DNA from: Cypionkella psychrotolerans
GTDB taxonomy: Bacteria; Pseudomonadota; Alphaproteobacteria; Rhodobacterales; Rhodobacteraceae
DNA length: 64,000 bases
Direction: 5' to 3'
Assembly (NCBI RefSeq): GCF_001294535.1
Contig: NZ_LGIC01000033.1
Coordinates: 62,001 to 126,000 of the forward strand
Each line of letters begins with the position of its first letter. The stretch's first letter is position 1. Below the pieces are notes generated by a model. That model did not search any database and was not told the origin of the DNA. It saw nothing but the letters and a program-made list of their open reading frames with translations. Position numbers and translations under genes: made by a program. Positions 44,010-53,164 of this stretch are shown piece after piece.

Positions 44010-44810
44010 ATGACGAAATTTTCAGACATTGAAGCGCAGGATATCATCCGCACGGCGGCGCTGCTGGCGGATGCGGCGCGCGTCGCGACCTTGCAGCATT
44101 TTCGCAGCGATGGGTTGACGGCGGATAACAAGGAAGCCGTGCGGTTTGATCCGGTGACGGTGGCGGATCGCTTGTCTGAGCAGCGGATGCGGGAGATTTT
44201 GGCGCAGGCGCGGCCTTTGGATGGCATTCTGGGTGAAGAATTTGCGCCGGTGGTTGGGTCTTCGGGGCTGACTTGGGTGTTGGACCCGATTGATGGCACA
44301 CGCGGGTATTTGTCGGGTACGCCGACTTGGGGGGTGCTGATCTCGGTCCGCGATGCGTCTGGCGTGATTTATGGCGTGATTGATCAGCCTTATATTGGCG
44401 AACGGTTTGAGGGGGGGTTGGGGCGCGCGGAAGTGAACGGGCCGATGGGGCGCAAGGTTTTGCGCACGCGTGAGGCGCGGCCTTTGTCGGAGGCGATTTT
44501 GTTCTCGACCTTCCCGGAGGTTGGGACGCCTGATGAGGGTGCTGCGTTCCGCCGGGTGGCGCCAAAGGCGAAGTTGGTGCGCTATGGCATGGATTGCTAT
44601 GCCTATGGCCTGATCGCAGCGGGGCAGATTGATCTGGTGATCGAGGCGGGCTTGCAGGCCTATGACGTGCAAGCGCCAATCGCGGTGATTGAAGCGGCGG
44701 GCGGGATTGTCACCGATTGGTCGGGGCGGCCTTGTCTGGAGGGTGGGCGGGTGTTGGCTGCGGCGAATGCGGCGATCCATGCCGAGGCTTTGGCTTTGCT
44801 GAACGCGTAG
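44010..44810 (+). CDS. hisN: Histidinol-phosphatase, inositol-monophosphatase type
   Basis: HisN dephosphorylates histidinol phosphate in histidine synthesis in many alphaproteobacteria. The 266-residue IMPase-fold product has the metal motifs LGEEFAPVVG (EE) and WVLDPIDGTRGYLSGTPTWGVLIS (DPIDGT), VIDQPYIGERFEGG, and the C-terminal YDVQAPIAVIEAAGGIVTDWSGRP. The RGYLSGTPTWG sequence following DPIDGT is the HisN subtype rather than inositol monophosphatase. ATG 44010 is chosen; ATG 43998 in frame is also possible. A CGATTTT hairpin starts two bases after the stop. Confidence 0.85.
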   Translation: MTKFSDIEAQDIIRTAALLADAARVATLQHFRSDGLTADNKEAVRFDPVTVADRLSEQRMREILAQARPLDGILGEEFAPVVGSSGLTWVLDPIDGTRGYLSGTPTWGVLISVRDASGVIYGVIDQPYIGERFEGGLGRAEVNGPMGRKVLRTREARPLSEAILFSTFPEVGTPDEGAAFRRVAPKAKLVRYGMDCYAYGLIAAGQIDLVIEAGLQAYDVQAPIAVIEAAGGIVTDWSGRPCLEGGRVLAAANAAIHAEALALLNA

Positions 44811-44811
44811 C

Positions 44812-44830
44812 CGATTTTTGAGAAAAATCG
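44812..44830 (+). terminator. CGATTTT-type hairpin, copy 3
   Basis: CGATTTTT and AAAAATCG pair perfectly around GAG, two bases after the hisN stop. Confidence 0.6.
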
Positions 44831-44877
44831 TGGGGGCTGTCTGCCCCCAAGGCAGCTTGGCGCTGCCAATCTGCCTT

Positions 44878-44907
44878 CCCCCGAGGATATTTGCGCCAAT
44901 GTGAAAG
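44878..44907 (+). repeat. Dispersed GGATATTT..GCCAA element, copy 5
   Basis: CCCCCGAGGATATTTGCGCC followed by AATGTGAAAG closely matches the copies at 4621 (minus) and 61417. A GGCAGCTTGGCGCTGCC hairpin precedes it. Confidence 0.7.
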
Positions 44908-45017
44908 CACTTGGCGCTTGCGCTTGGCTTTGGTAGGTTTGGCGGCGCGAGTCCTTAACTCCCCCTTCTGTCGCGCATTCCCTGATCCACCGAAGGGGGT
45001 GGTGCTAAGGGGAAATC

Positions 45018-46355
45018 ATGTCCGAAATTCTGATCAAGAACGCTGATGTCGTGGTGACGATGGATGGCGCGCGCCGCGAGATTGCGCGGGGTGATGTGTT
45101 GCTGCGCGGTGGGGTGATTGCGGCGGTGGGGCAGGGATTGGCGACGACAGGCGCGATGGTGGAGGCGCGCGGCTGCGTGGTCACACCCGGTTTGGTGAAC
45201 ACGCATCATCATCTCTATCAGACCCTGACGCGGGCGGTGCCGGGCGGGCAGGATGCCTTGCTGTTTGGCTGGTTGCAGACGCTTTATCCGATCTGGGGGA
45301 AGTTTGGGCCGGAGGAGATGTTTGTCTCGGCGCAAGTCGGGTTGGCGGAGCTGGCTTTGTCGGGCTGTTCTTTGACCTCGGATCATCTCTATCTGTTCCC
45401 GAATGGCGCGCGGTTGGATGATACCATTGCGGCGGCGGGCGAGGTGGGGCTGCGGTTTCATCCGACGCGTGGGGCCATGAGTATTGGTGTTTCGGATGGA
45501 GGCTTGCCGCCGGATGCTTTGGTGGAGCGCGAGGCTTTGATCCTTGAGGATTGCATCCGAGTGGTGGACCGCTTTCACGACAAGGCCGAGGGCGCGATGG
45601 TGCGGGTGGGGATTGCGCCGTGTTCGCCGTTCTCGGTTTCGCGCGATCTGATGCGCGAAGCAGCGGTTTTGGCGCGTGATAAGGGCGTGATGTTGCACAC
45701 GCATCTGGCCGAGAATGAGGAGGATATCGCCTATTCGCTGGCAAAGTTTGGCTGCCGTCCGGGGCAATATGCCGAGGATCTGGGCTGGACGGGCGACGAC
45801 GTCTGGCACGCGCATTGCGTGAAGTTGGACGCGGGTGAGATTGATCTGTTTGCAAGGTCTGGCACTGGGGTGGCGCATTGCCCATGCTCGAATTGTCGGT
45901 TGGGGTCGGGGATTGCGCCGGTGCGGGCGATGCGTGACGCGGGGGTGAAGGTGGGGCTGGGGGTGGATGGCTCTGCCTCCAACGACGCGGGGAATTTGAT
46001 TTTGGAAGCGCGGCAGGCGTTGTTGTTGCAGCGCGTAAGCCGGGGCGCGGATGCGATGGCGGCGCGCGAAGCGTTGGAGATCGCCACGTTGGGCGGGGCA
46101 AAGGTGCTGGGGCGGGGCGACTGTGGCAGCCTTGAGGTCGGCAAGCGCGCCGATATCGCGATCTGGGATGTGTCGGGGATCGAGGCGGCGGGATCTTGGG
46201 ATCCGGTGGCGAGTTTGATCCTCTGCGGGCCCAGCCGTGTGCGGGATTTGTTTGTTGAGGGGCGCGCGGTGGTGCGGGATGGCCGGATAGCAACGATTGA
46301 TCTGCCGCAGGTGATCGCGCGGCAAAATCAGTTGGCGCGGCGATTGGTCGGCTGA
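45018..46355 (+). CDS. 8-oxoguanine deaminase (amidohydrolase)
   Basis: A 445-residue amidohydrolase-fold enzyme of the TrzN/AtzB/8-oxoguanine deaminase branch. Metal and catalytic motifs visible are VVTPGLVNTHHHLYQTLTRAVP (HxH), HTHLAENEED, HAHCVKLDAGE and GLGVDGSASNDAGNL (Asp). The combination VNTHHHLYQTLTRA, FLFPNG-like DHLYLFPNGARLDD and CPCSNCRLGSGIAPV is characteristic of the 8-oxoguanine deaminase (PA0142-like) annotation; relatives act on oxidised or chlorinated purine and triazine rings. It is monocistronic and would serve nucleobase salvage or detoxification. Confidence 0.88.
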   Translation: MSEILIKNADVVVTMDGARREIARGDVLLRGGVIAAVGQGLATTGAMVEARGCVVTPGLVNTHHHLYQTLTRAVPGGQDALLFGWLQTLYPIWGKFGPEEMFVSAQVGLAELALSGCSLTSDHLYLFPNGARLDDTIAAAGEVGLRFHPTRGAMSIGVSDGGLPPDALVEREALILEDCIRVVDRFHDKAEGAMVRVGIAPCSPFSVSRDLMREAAVLARDKGVMLHTHLAENEEDIAYSLAKFGCRPGQYAEDLGWTGDDVWHAHCVKLDAGEIDLFARSGTGVAHCPCSNCRLGSGIAPVRAMRDAGVKVGLGVDGSASNDAGNLILEARQALLLQRVSRGADAMAAREALEIATLGGAKVLGRGDCGSLEVGKRADIAIWDVSGIEAAGSWDPVASLILCGPSRVRDLFVEGRAVVRDGRIATIDLPQVIARQNQLARRLVG

Positions 46356-46667
46356 CCCCTGCCACGGGACAATTTGACGCGGCCTGATCTGAGCCTGATT
46401 CGTCTGCTGGCCGGGCCTTAGTGCCAGCGCGAGATCGACCTAAAGGGTTGTACTTGCGGAAATTAACAACTCAAGATTGCGCGGTTTGTCCGACCCTTTA
46501 AAAGCGGCGGGCTGACCCGGCACTGGCGCTGAAAATCCAAATTCCAGCGTGTAATTGCTGCCCTTATTTTACCATGGATCCCGGTTTTTTTTGTTGTTCC
46601 AGATCATGGCCTGCCCTCGCATTCAAAGAGCAGAATGCGAAAGTTAGGGAAAACTCTGGAGGATATC
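46356..46667. other. Intergenic region upstream of RTX gene
   Basis: No coding sequence is supported in this 312-bp stretch. It holds short inverted repeats (GTTGT..ACAAC around 46448-46470; GCATT..AATGC at 46619-46638) and an AT-rich tract with a run of T near 46585. A specific promoter could not be assigned. Confidence 0.5.
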
Positions 46668-49373
46668 ATGGCAATCACCGGAACGCCGACGACGATCGGG
46701 GATGACATCGTCACGGTCACGCCGACAGGTTCGTATTCGATCGACGCGCAGGCGGGGAACGATAAACTGGTGCTGGATTTCTCGTCTTTGGGCGGGGATA
46801 TCGGCTACACTTATGTCGGCAGCGGCTATTACCGCTACACGGATGGCGTGCGCACCACGGTCGATTTTCTGAACTTTGAACGCTATGATATCACGGGTGG
46901 CGCGGGCGCTGACCTGCTGGTCGGTGGCGCTTTGGCCGACCGTTTGGTGGGCAACGCGGGCAATGACCGTTTTGAGGGCGGACTGGGGGCCGATACGGTC
47001 ATCGGCGGCACGGGGATGGACCGTTGGGTCGCGGATTACTCCACCTTTGCCAGTGCCGTGAGCCTGGACCTGCTGGGTGTCGGGGTTTCGACAGTGGTCG
47101 GCAGCGGCGTGACGCTGAGCGGGGTGGAGGCGATCTCGCTGAGCACGGGGGCGGGGGCGGATGTGATCAACACCGCAGCCTACAGCGCCAATGATGATGT
47201 GTCGACCGGTGCGGGCAACGACTATGTGGCGCTTGGCCGTGGCGTCGATAGCGCGCATGGCGGCGACGATATCGACACGTTGCGGATGGATTGGTCGGGT
47301 ATGACCGACCCGAATGCGGGCATCAGCAATGTCTATGTCGGCAGCGGTTGGTATCGCTATGGCAATGGCGCGGACCGGTTGGATTATCAGGGCTTTGAGC
47401 GCTATGACTTGATCGGCGGCGCGGGCGGCGATGTGCTTTATGGGGCTGCGCTGAACGACACGCTGACGGGCAATGCGGGTAACGACCTGTTGGCCTCGGG
47501 CGGCGGTGTGGACAATGTCAGCGGCGGCGACGGCATTGATATCTGGCGGGTCGATACCTCGGCCCGCTCGACGGCGACGCAAATCAACCTGCAAACGCAG
47601 ACCACCAACTATGGCGCGGTTCTTGCCGGGATCGAGCGGATCGAGTTCACCGGCGGCAATGGCGCAGATCAGGTCACGGCACTGGCTGGAGTTTACAACG
47701 ACTCGATCTCGACCGGTAACGGCAACGATCTGGTGGTAACCGGGCGCGGTGTGGACGGCGCTGACGGCGGTGCTGGCACCGTTGACAAGTTGGTGATGGA
47801 CTGGAGCGCGATCACCGATCCGCGTCAGGGCATCAGCCTGAGCTATATCGGTTCGGATTGGTGGCGTTATCAGGCGACAAGTGGCGACCGCTTGGATTTC
47901 CGTTACTTCGAGACCTATGACCTGCGCGGTGGTGCAGGGGATGACGCGCTGACCGGAGGGACGCTGAACGACACGCTGATCGGTAACGGCGGCGATGATA
48001 CGCTGAACGGCGGCATCGGTGACGGCACATTTGATGGCGGTGCAGGCAATGATCTGTGGACGGCTGATCTGTCGGCCCAAGGCATTGCCTTGTTCAACGC
48101 CGTGACCAGCCAGACCGCTGCGCAAATGACGGGCCTTGGGCTTTCGGTCAGCGCCATCGAGCGGCTGAGCCTGACCACCGGCAACTTTGCCGATGTGATC
48201 AGCACCGAAGGCTTTGCGCTGAACGACTACATTGGCACCTCGGGTGGCAATGACAAACTGAACGGCGGCTTGGGCTTTGACACGCTGGACGGTGGCAGTG
48301 GCATTGACATCATGACGGTGAATTATGCCACGGCGACCAGTGCTGTCAGCAATATCTACGTTGGAAGTGGGTATAACCGCTACCAAATGGCCGACGGCAC
48401 GGCGAGCGTGGATTGGATCAACATGGAACGGTTCGCACTGACCGGTGGGCTTGGCAATGACTCGCTCAATGGGGGTGCCTCGGGCGATACGTTGATCGGC
48501 AACAACGGCGATGATGTTCTTAACGGCAATCGCGGGATGGACAGCATCGTCGGTGGCAATGGCCGTGATACCTATATTGGCGATTATTCCAACCTTGCCA
48601 CGGCGGTCACGTTGACGCTGACGGCGGCAGGGGCGGGCACCATTGGCGGCGCGGGCACAAAGCTGGTCACGGTTGAGAACATCAACCTGAGCACAGGGGC
48701 CGGGGCTGACGTGATCAATCTCGGCGCGGCGACTGGCAGCGATACGCTTGCCACCGGCAACGGCGATGATGTGGTGAACTTGGGGCGCGGCATCTATGAA
48801 AGCGTAGATCTTGGGCTTGGCACCGACACGCTGACACTGGATGCGTCGCTGGCAACGGCGGGCCTGCGCGAGTGGTATATCGGCAGCGGCTATACCCGTA
48901 TCCAAGCCACCGACAGCAGCTATACCGCCGATATGGCCGGTGTGGATCATCTGAACGTGGCGGGGTCGGCCTATAGCGATCACATCTACGGCTTTGATTT
49001 GTCGGATACGCTGAACGGCAAGGCGGGCACCGACTTCCTTGACGGCGGCAAGGGGGATGACATCCTGACCGGCGGCACCGGGGCTGACCTGTTCATCTTC
49101 AGCGATCTTTACAACGCGGGGCATGATCTGATCTCGGATTTCGACGACGGTGATCTGATCCGTCTGACGGGCTATACCGTCACCGGATCGGTTGGGGCTG
49201 GCGATGGCAGCACGCTTCTGACCGGCGGGGTACAGGTTTCCAGCGCGGGCGGCGTCAGCACGCTGCATATCGGGCTGGATGCCACTGCGGGGGCGGATCT
49301 GAACATCGACCTCACCGGCAGCTTCGTTGGCGCGGACTTCCTGCTGTCAGGCAGCGACATCCTGTTCGTCTGA
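46668..49373 (+). CDS. RTX calcium-binding protein with five tandem ~172-residue modules
   Basis: A 901-residue glycine/aspartate-rich protein with no N-terminal signal and a C-terminal region typical of type I secretion substrates (GADLFIFSDLYNAGHDLISDFDDGDLIRL ... SGSDILFV). RTX nonapeptide repeats (GGxGxDxLx) occur throughout, for example GGAGADLLVGGALADRLVGNAGNDRFEGGLGAD. A recurring strand motif [VI]GSxxYxRY occurs at residues about 49, 223, 393, 564 and 737, spaced 170-174, each followed by a D-x-x-x-F/M-E-x-x-x-L block and then RTX repeats. ATG 46668 with GGAGG five bases upstream is chosen over an upstream in-frame ATG at 46635. No T1SS genes are adjacent. Confidence 0.9.
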   Translation: MAITGTPTTIGDDIVTVTPTGSYSIDAQAGNDKLVLDFSSLGGDIGYTYVGSGYYRYTDGVRTTVDFLNFERYDITGGAGADLLVGGALADRLVGNAGNDRFEGGLGADTVIGGTGMDRWVADYSTFASAVSLDLLGVGVSTVVGSGVTLSGVEAISLSTGAGADVINTAAYSANDDVSTGAGNDYVALGRGVDSAHGGDDIDTLRMDWSGMTDPNAGISNVYVGSGWYRYGNGADRLDYQGFERYDLIGGAGGDVLYGAALNDTLTGNAGNDLLASGGGVDNVSGGDGIDIWRVDTSARSTATQINLQTQTTNYGAVLAGIERIEFTGGNGADQVTALAGVYNDSISTGNGNDLVVTGRGVDGADGGAGTVDKLVMDWSAITDPRQGISLSYIGSDWWRYQATSGDRLDFRYFETYDLRGGAGDDALTGGTLNDTLIGNGGDDTLNGGIGDGTFDGGAGNDLWTADLSAQGIALFNAVTSQTAAQMTGLGLSVSAIERLSLTTGNFADVISTEGFALNDYIGTSGGNDKLNGGLGFDTLDGGSGIDIMTVNYATATSAVSNIYVGSGYNRYQMADGTASVDWINMERFALTGGLGNDSLNGGASGDTLIGNNGDDVLNGNRGMDSIVGGNGRDTYIGDYSNLATAVTLTLTAAGAGTIGGAGTKLVTVENINLSTGAGADVINLGAATGSDTLATGNGDDVVNLGRGIYESVDLGLGTDTLTLDASLATAGLREWYIGSGYTRIQATDSSYTADMAGVDHLNVAGSAYSDHIYGFDLSDTLNGKAGTDFLDGGKGDDILTGGTGADLFIFSDLYNAGHDLISDFDDGDLIRLTGYTVTGSVGAGDGSTLLTGGVQVSSAGGVSTLHIGLDATAGADLNIDLTGSFVGADFLLSGSDILFV

Positions 49374-49397
49374 TCCATGCTAAACCACGAATGCACA

Positions 49398-49418
49398 GGG
49401 CCGGGGTGATCCCGGCCC
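49398..49418 (+). terminator. RTX gene terminator
   Basis: GGGCCGGG and CCCGGCCC pair perfectly around GTGAT, 25 bases after the RTX stop, followed by a T-run at 49426-49430. Confidence 0.85.
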
Positions 49419-49668
49419 TATGGCATTTTTACCGGGGGCATTTTTCCGGCGCCGGTTATCGTTTCGCAGGTTTTGATTTACAGCCCTGCGGGTTTCGGCT
49501 AATCCCCAGATCATGATCACCCGGACCGCCCTTATTGCCCGTCCCCGACGCCTGCGCTGAAAAGCTTAGGCGATTGATCCGCTTTGGCCCGGCGAAATGG
49601 GCCTTCCCTCGTTGACTTCCCATACAGTCCTTGGCTACGCCTAGGCTTTCCCGTGAAAGGCCCTGCCC

Positions 49669-50844
49669 ATGATCACCGCTGTTTTGCCCACTTATAACCG
49701 CGCGCCGATGGCTTTCGTCAAAGGAGAAGGCTCTTGGCTGACGGCGGAGGATGGCAGCCGATATCTGGATTTGGGCGCGGGGATTGCGGTGAATTCCTTG
49801 GGCCATGCCAATCCGGCGTTGGTGGCGGCTTTGACCGAGCAGGCGGGGCAGTTGTGGCATGTCTCGAATCTGTATCGCATTCCGCAGCAGGAAAAGCTGG
49901 CGCAGATGTTGGTGGACAAGACCTTCGCCGACACAGTGTTCTTTACCAATTCCGGCACCGAAGCCTGCGAATTGGCGGTGAAAATGGCCCGGAAATATCA
50001 CTATGACAATGATATGGCCGACCGGGTCGATATCATTGCCTTTGAGGGTGCGTTCCACGGACGCTCGACGGCGGCGATTGCGGCATCGGGGTCTGAGAAG
50101 ATGGTCAAAGGCTTCGGCCCGCTGATGCCGGGGTTTCGCCAGTTGAAATGGGGCGATGAAGATGCGATCCGGGCGGCAATCACCACAAGGACCTGTGCGG
50201 TGATCATCGAGCCGGTGCAGGGCGAGGGTGGGATTCGGGTCGCCACCGACGGCTATTTGCAGTTGCTGCGCGATCTCTGCGATGAGACGGGCACGCTGCT
50301 GATCTTCGATGAGGTGCAATGTGGGGTGGGCCGGACTGGCAAGCTGTTCGCGCATGAATGGGCGGGCGTCACACCCGACATTATGATGGTCGCCAAGGGC
50401 ATTGGCGGCGGCTTTCCTTTGGGCGCGGTTCTGGCCACCGAAAATGCGGCAAGCGGCATGGTCGCGGGCACGCATGGCTCGACCTATGGCGGCAATCCGT
50501 TGGGCTGTGCGGTGGGGGCGAAGGTGATGGAGATTGTCGCTGATGACGCGTTTCTTGACGCGGTGTCGCGCAAGGCGGCGCAGTTCCGGCAGGGCCTCGA
50601 AGGCTTGGTCGCTTCGCACCCAACCGTGTTTGAAGCGGTGCGCGGGCAAGGGTTGATCTTGGGGTTGAAGTGCAAGGCGCTGAACTCTGATATCGTCAAA
50701 GCCGCCTATGCCGAACATCTGCTGACCGTGCCTGCGGCGGATAATGTGCTGCGGCTGCTACCGGCCTTGAACATCCCCGAGGCGGATATTGCCGAGGCTT
50801 TGGCGCGGCTGGATCGCACTGCGCTTCGGATCGAGGCGGCATAA
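49669..50844 (+). CDS. argD: Acetylornithine/succinyldiaminopimelate aminotransferase
   Basis: ArgD transaminates N-acetylglutamate semialdehyde in arginine synthesis. The 391-residue class III aminotransferase has the start [63 protein letters not shown], the aspartate in [46 protein letters not shown] with the PLP Lys of AKGIGGG, and [21 protein letters not shown] precedes the ATG. argF follows 146 bases downstream on the same strand, forming the usual argD-argF pair of this group. Confidence 0.96.
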   Translation: MITAVLPTYNRAPMAFVKGEGSWLTAEDGSRYLDLGAGIAVNSLGHANPALVAALTEQAGQLWHVSNLYRIPQQEKLAQMLVDKTFADTVFFTNSGTEACELAVKMARKYHYDNDMADRVDIIAFEGAFHGRSTAAIAASGSEKMVKGFGPLMPGFRQLKWGDEDAIRAAITTRTCAVIIEPVQGEGGIRVATDGYLQLLRDLCDETGTLLIFDEVQCGVGRTGKLFAHEWAGVTPDIMMVAKGIGGGFPLGAVLATENAASGMVAGTHGSTYGGNPLGCAVGAKVMEIVADDAFLDAVSRKAAQFRQGLEGLVASHPTVFEAVRGQGLILGLKCKALNSDIVKAAYAEHLLTVPAADNVLRLLPALNIPEADIAEALARLDRTALRIEAA

Positions 50845-50924
50845 TGCGACTGATCCACCCCAGCGCCGAAGCAGCACTTTGTGCGTCCCGACGAGTCTTT
50901 GGCTGACCCTTTGGTCATCCTCTG

Positions 50925-50944
50925 TGTTCAAATATCCTCGGGGG
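50925..50944 (-). repeat. Dispersed GGATATTT element, copy 6
   Basis: On the minus strand CCCCGAGGATATTTGAACAC; the GGGGTCCGGGGGCGGAAAGCCC hairpin-forming tract follows on the plus strand. It lies between argD and argF and is less like the others in its 3' half. Confidence 0.55.
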
Positions 50945-50990
50945 TCCGGGGGCGGAAAGCCCTCGGCGCTCTCAACCAAAGAGACGCTTC

Positions 50991-51917
50991 ATGAAACATT
51001 TCCTCGATATCCACAAAACCGACGCCGCCGAGTTGCGGGCGATGATCAACTCGGCGCTGGCGATGAAAACCGCGCGCAACAATCGCCCGAAAGGCACGCC
51101 GGATGATGACCAGCCTCTGGCCGGGCGGATGGTGGCGCTGATTTTCGAGAAACCCTCCACACGGACGCGGGTGTCGTTTGATGTCGGGGTGCGGCAGTTG
51201 GGCGGGCAGACCATGGTGCTTTCCGGCAAGGAAATGCAGTTGGGCCATGGTGAGACGATTGCCGATACCGCGCGGGTTTTATCGCGCTATGTCGATCTGA
51301 TCATGATCCGCACCTTTGAAGAGGCCACGCTGCTGGAGATGGCTGAGCATGCCACGGTGCCGGTGATCAATGGGCTGACCAACCGCACGCATCCCTGTCA
51401 GATCATGGCGGATGTGATGACCTATGAAGAACATCGCGGGCCGATTGCGGGCAAGAAGGTGGTCTGGGCGGGCGACGGCAACAACGTCTGCGGCAGCTTC
51501 TTGCATGCGGCGGGGCAGTTTGGCTTTGATTTCACCTTCACCGGGCCGGAGACTTTGGAGCCGGAGGGTAAGTTCATCGGGTTTGCCCGCGAGAAGGGCA
51601 GCCGGGTGACGATTGAGCGCGATCCAGCCAAGGCGGTCACGGGGGCGGATTTGGTAGTGACGGATACTTGGGTGTCGATGCACGACCCGGAGTCGGCCAA
51701 GGAACGGCGGCACAATCAGTTGCGGCCTTATCAGGTCAACGAGGCTTTGATGGCCCGGGCCAAGCCGGATGCTTTGTTCATGCATTGCTTGCCCGCGCAT
51801 CGCAATGATGAGGCGACTTCTGCGGTGATGGACGGGCCGCATTCGGTGATTTTCGATGAGGCGGAAAATCGGCTGCATGCTCAAAAGGCGGTGATGCGCT
51901 GGTGTTTGGGGGTTTGA
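50991..51917 (+). CDS. argF: Ornithine carbamoyltransferase
   Basis: OTCase makes citrulline from ornithine and carbamoyl phosphate. The 308-residue product has the carbamoyl-phosphate motif [15 protein letters not shown] (about 52-66), [40 protein letters not shown], and the ornithine-binding [43 protein letters not shown] at the C-terminus. The active-site Cys of HCLP is present. Start [20 protein letters not shown] is standard. A palindrome + GTTAA element begins 10 bases after the stop, closing the argD-argF unit. Confidence 0.97.
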   Translation: MKHFLDIHKTDAAELRAMINSALAMKTARNNRPKGTPDDDQPLAGRMVALIFEKPSTRTRVSFDVGVRQLGGQTMVLSGKEMQLGHGETIADTARVLSRYVDLIMIRTFEEATLLEMAEHATVPVINGLTNRTHPCQIMADVMTYEEHRGPIAGKKVVWAGDGNNVCGSFLHAAGQFGFDFTFTGPETLEPEGKFIGFAREKGSRVTIERDPAKAVTGADLVVTDTWVSMHDPESAKERRHNQLRPYQVNEALMARAKPDALFMHCLPAHRNDEATSAVMDGPHSVIFDEAENRLHAQKAVMRWCLGV

Positions 51918-51926
51918 GGTTTTGGC

Positions 51927-52000
51927 TGTCCACGCGTGGACATGGGTGCTGATTCATAAGAGTCAATGAGTTACCCGGCGCTGGTTTACATTTTGTTAAC
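51927..52000. repeat. Palindrome + GTTAA element, copy 4
   Basis: TGTCCACGCGTGGACA at 51927-51942, identical to 16621, followed by TCAATGAGTTAC (51963) and GTTAAC (51995-52000), with the same spacing order as copies 1, 2 and 5. Confidence 0.7.
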
Positions 52001-52096
52001 CAGCGCCGGATTGAGGGGAGCGATAGCCCCCCTTGCATATTTGGGCTTTGTGCGGCCATCTGCTGGGGATAAATTATCACCCGAAAGGCCTCTCCC

Positions 52097-52585
52097 ATGC
52101 AAAATCCGGTTCCGTTCTTCACCCATTCCCTCACCGCGTTGTCGAAGATCCTTGATAAAGCCGAGGCTTTTGCCGAAGCCAAGAAGATCAAGCCTGAGGT
52201 GATCCCGCAGTTGCGGTTGATCGCGGATATGTTGCCGCTGTGGCGGCAGGTGACGATTGCCTGTGATCACGCCAAAGGCGCCCCTGCGCGGCTGGCGGGG
52301 GTTGAGGTGCCGAGCTTTGCCGATACCGAAACAACGCTGGCTGAATTGAAAGAGCGGATCGCCAAGACCATCGCGTTCCTCGCCACCATTCCGGCAGAGG
52401 CGTTTGACGAGGCCGAGGCGCGCACCATCAGCGTTAAGGCGGGGCCGCGCGAGTTGTCGTTTCCGGCGGTGAAGTATTACCACGGCTATGCGGTGCCGAA
52501 TTTCTATTTCCACATGGCGACAGCCTATAACATCCTGCGCGCCAATGGCGTGGATGTGGGCAAGACTGATTTCTTGGGGGCATAA
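52097..52585 (+). CDS. DUF1993 family protein
   Basis: A 162-residue cytoplasmic protein of a family with no known function. The DUF1993 signature is visible in LTALSKILDKAEAFAEAKKI and, at the C-terminus, YYHGYAVPNFYFHMATAYNILRANGVDVGKTDFLG. The conserved His pair (YYHGY, FYFHMATAY) has been read by some as possibly metal-binding. The ATG follows AAAGGCC. It is two bases from the next gene's ATG, an isochorismatase-like hydrolase, so the pair is probably co-transcribed. Confidence 0.88.
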   Translation: MQNPVPFFTHSLTALSKILDKAEAFAEAKKIKPEVIPQLRLIADMLPLWRQVTIACDHAKGAPARLAGVEVPSFADTETTLAELKERIAKTIAFLATIPAEAFDEAEARTISVKAGPRELSFPAVKYYHGYAVPNFYFHMATAYNILRANGVDVGKTDFLGA

Positions 52586-52587
52586 CC

Positions 52588-53145
52588 ATGTCCACGGCTT
52601 TGCTGGTGATCGACGTGCAGATGGCCTTTGTGGCGCGGCGTGAGGCGGGCTTTGTCTGGGGCAATCCTGACGCCGACACCAGTATTGCGACCCTGTTGGC
52701 CGCCTTTCGCGACAAGGGCTTGCCGGTGCTGCATGTGCATCACAACGACCCGAACCCCGGCGATAGCTTTCATGCCGATCAGCCCGGATCGGCGGTGCAG
52801 CCGTTGGCTGCTCCGCTGGCGGACGAGGCGGTGTTTATCAAGCAGGGCTCGTCTGGGTTTATTGGCACGGGGCTGGCGGATCATCTGACCGCCGAGGACA
52901 TCACCGGGTTGGTGATTGTCGGCGGGGCGGCGAATTACTGTGTGGAATCCACCGCGCGGATGGCGGGGAATTTGGGTTATGCCACCACGGTGGTAGGCGA
53001 TGCCTTGATCAACTTCCGCCAACGCCTGCGCGATGGCCGCGAAATGGCGGCGAGCGATGTGCTGGCGCTGACTTTGGCCAATCTGGACGGCGAGTTCGCG
53101 CATATCGCCTCGGTGAATGAGATTCTGACTCAGGTGGCGAGCTGA
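52588..53145 (+). CDS. Isochorismatase-like cysteine hydrolase
   Basis: A 185-residue member of the cysteine hydrolase superfamily (nicotinamidase/isochorismatase fold). The catalytic triad is visible as Asp in LLVIDVQMAFV, Lys in DEAVFIKQGSSGFIGTGLADHL and Cys in VIVGGAANYCVESTAR. The metal-site pattern of nicotinamidase (DxHxxxH) is absent, so amide hydrolysis on an unidentified substrate is more likely. It follows the DUF1993 gene with only two bases between; convergent with the MFS transporter gene. Confidence 0.9.
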   Translation: MSTALLVIDVQMAFVARREAGFVWGNPDADTSIATLLAAFRDKGLPVLHVHHNDPNPGDSFHADQPGSAVQPLAAPLADEAVFIKQGSSGFIGTGLADHLTAEDITGLVIVGGAANYCVESTARMAGNLGYATTVVGDALINFRQRLRDGREMAASDVLALTLANLDGEFAHIASVNEILTQVAS

Positions 53146-53164
53146 CCTACGGTCGCCGCAGCCG

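Noticed and set aside
46644-49268. 874-codon open frame on the minus strand opposite the RTX gene
   Set aside because: Complement of highly repetitive RTX sequence; translation shows no family features and the plus-strand protein explains the DNA.
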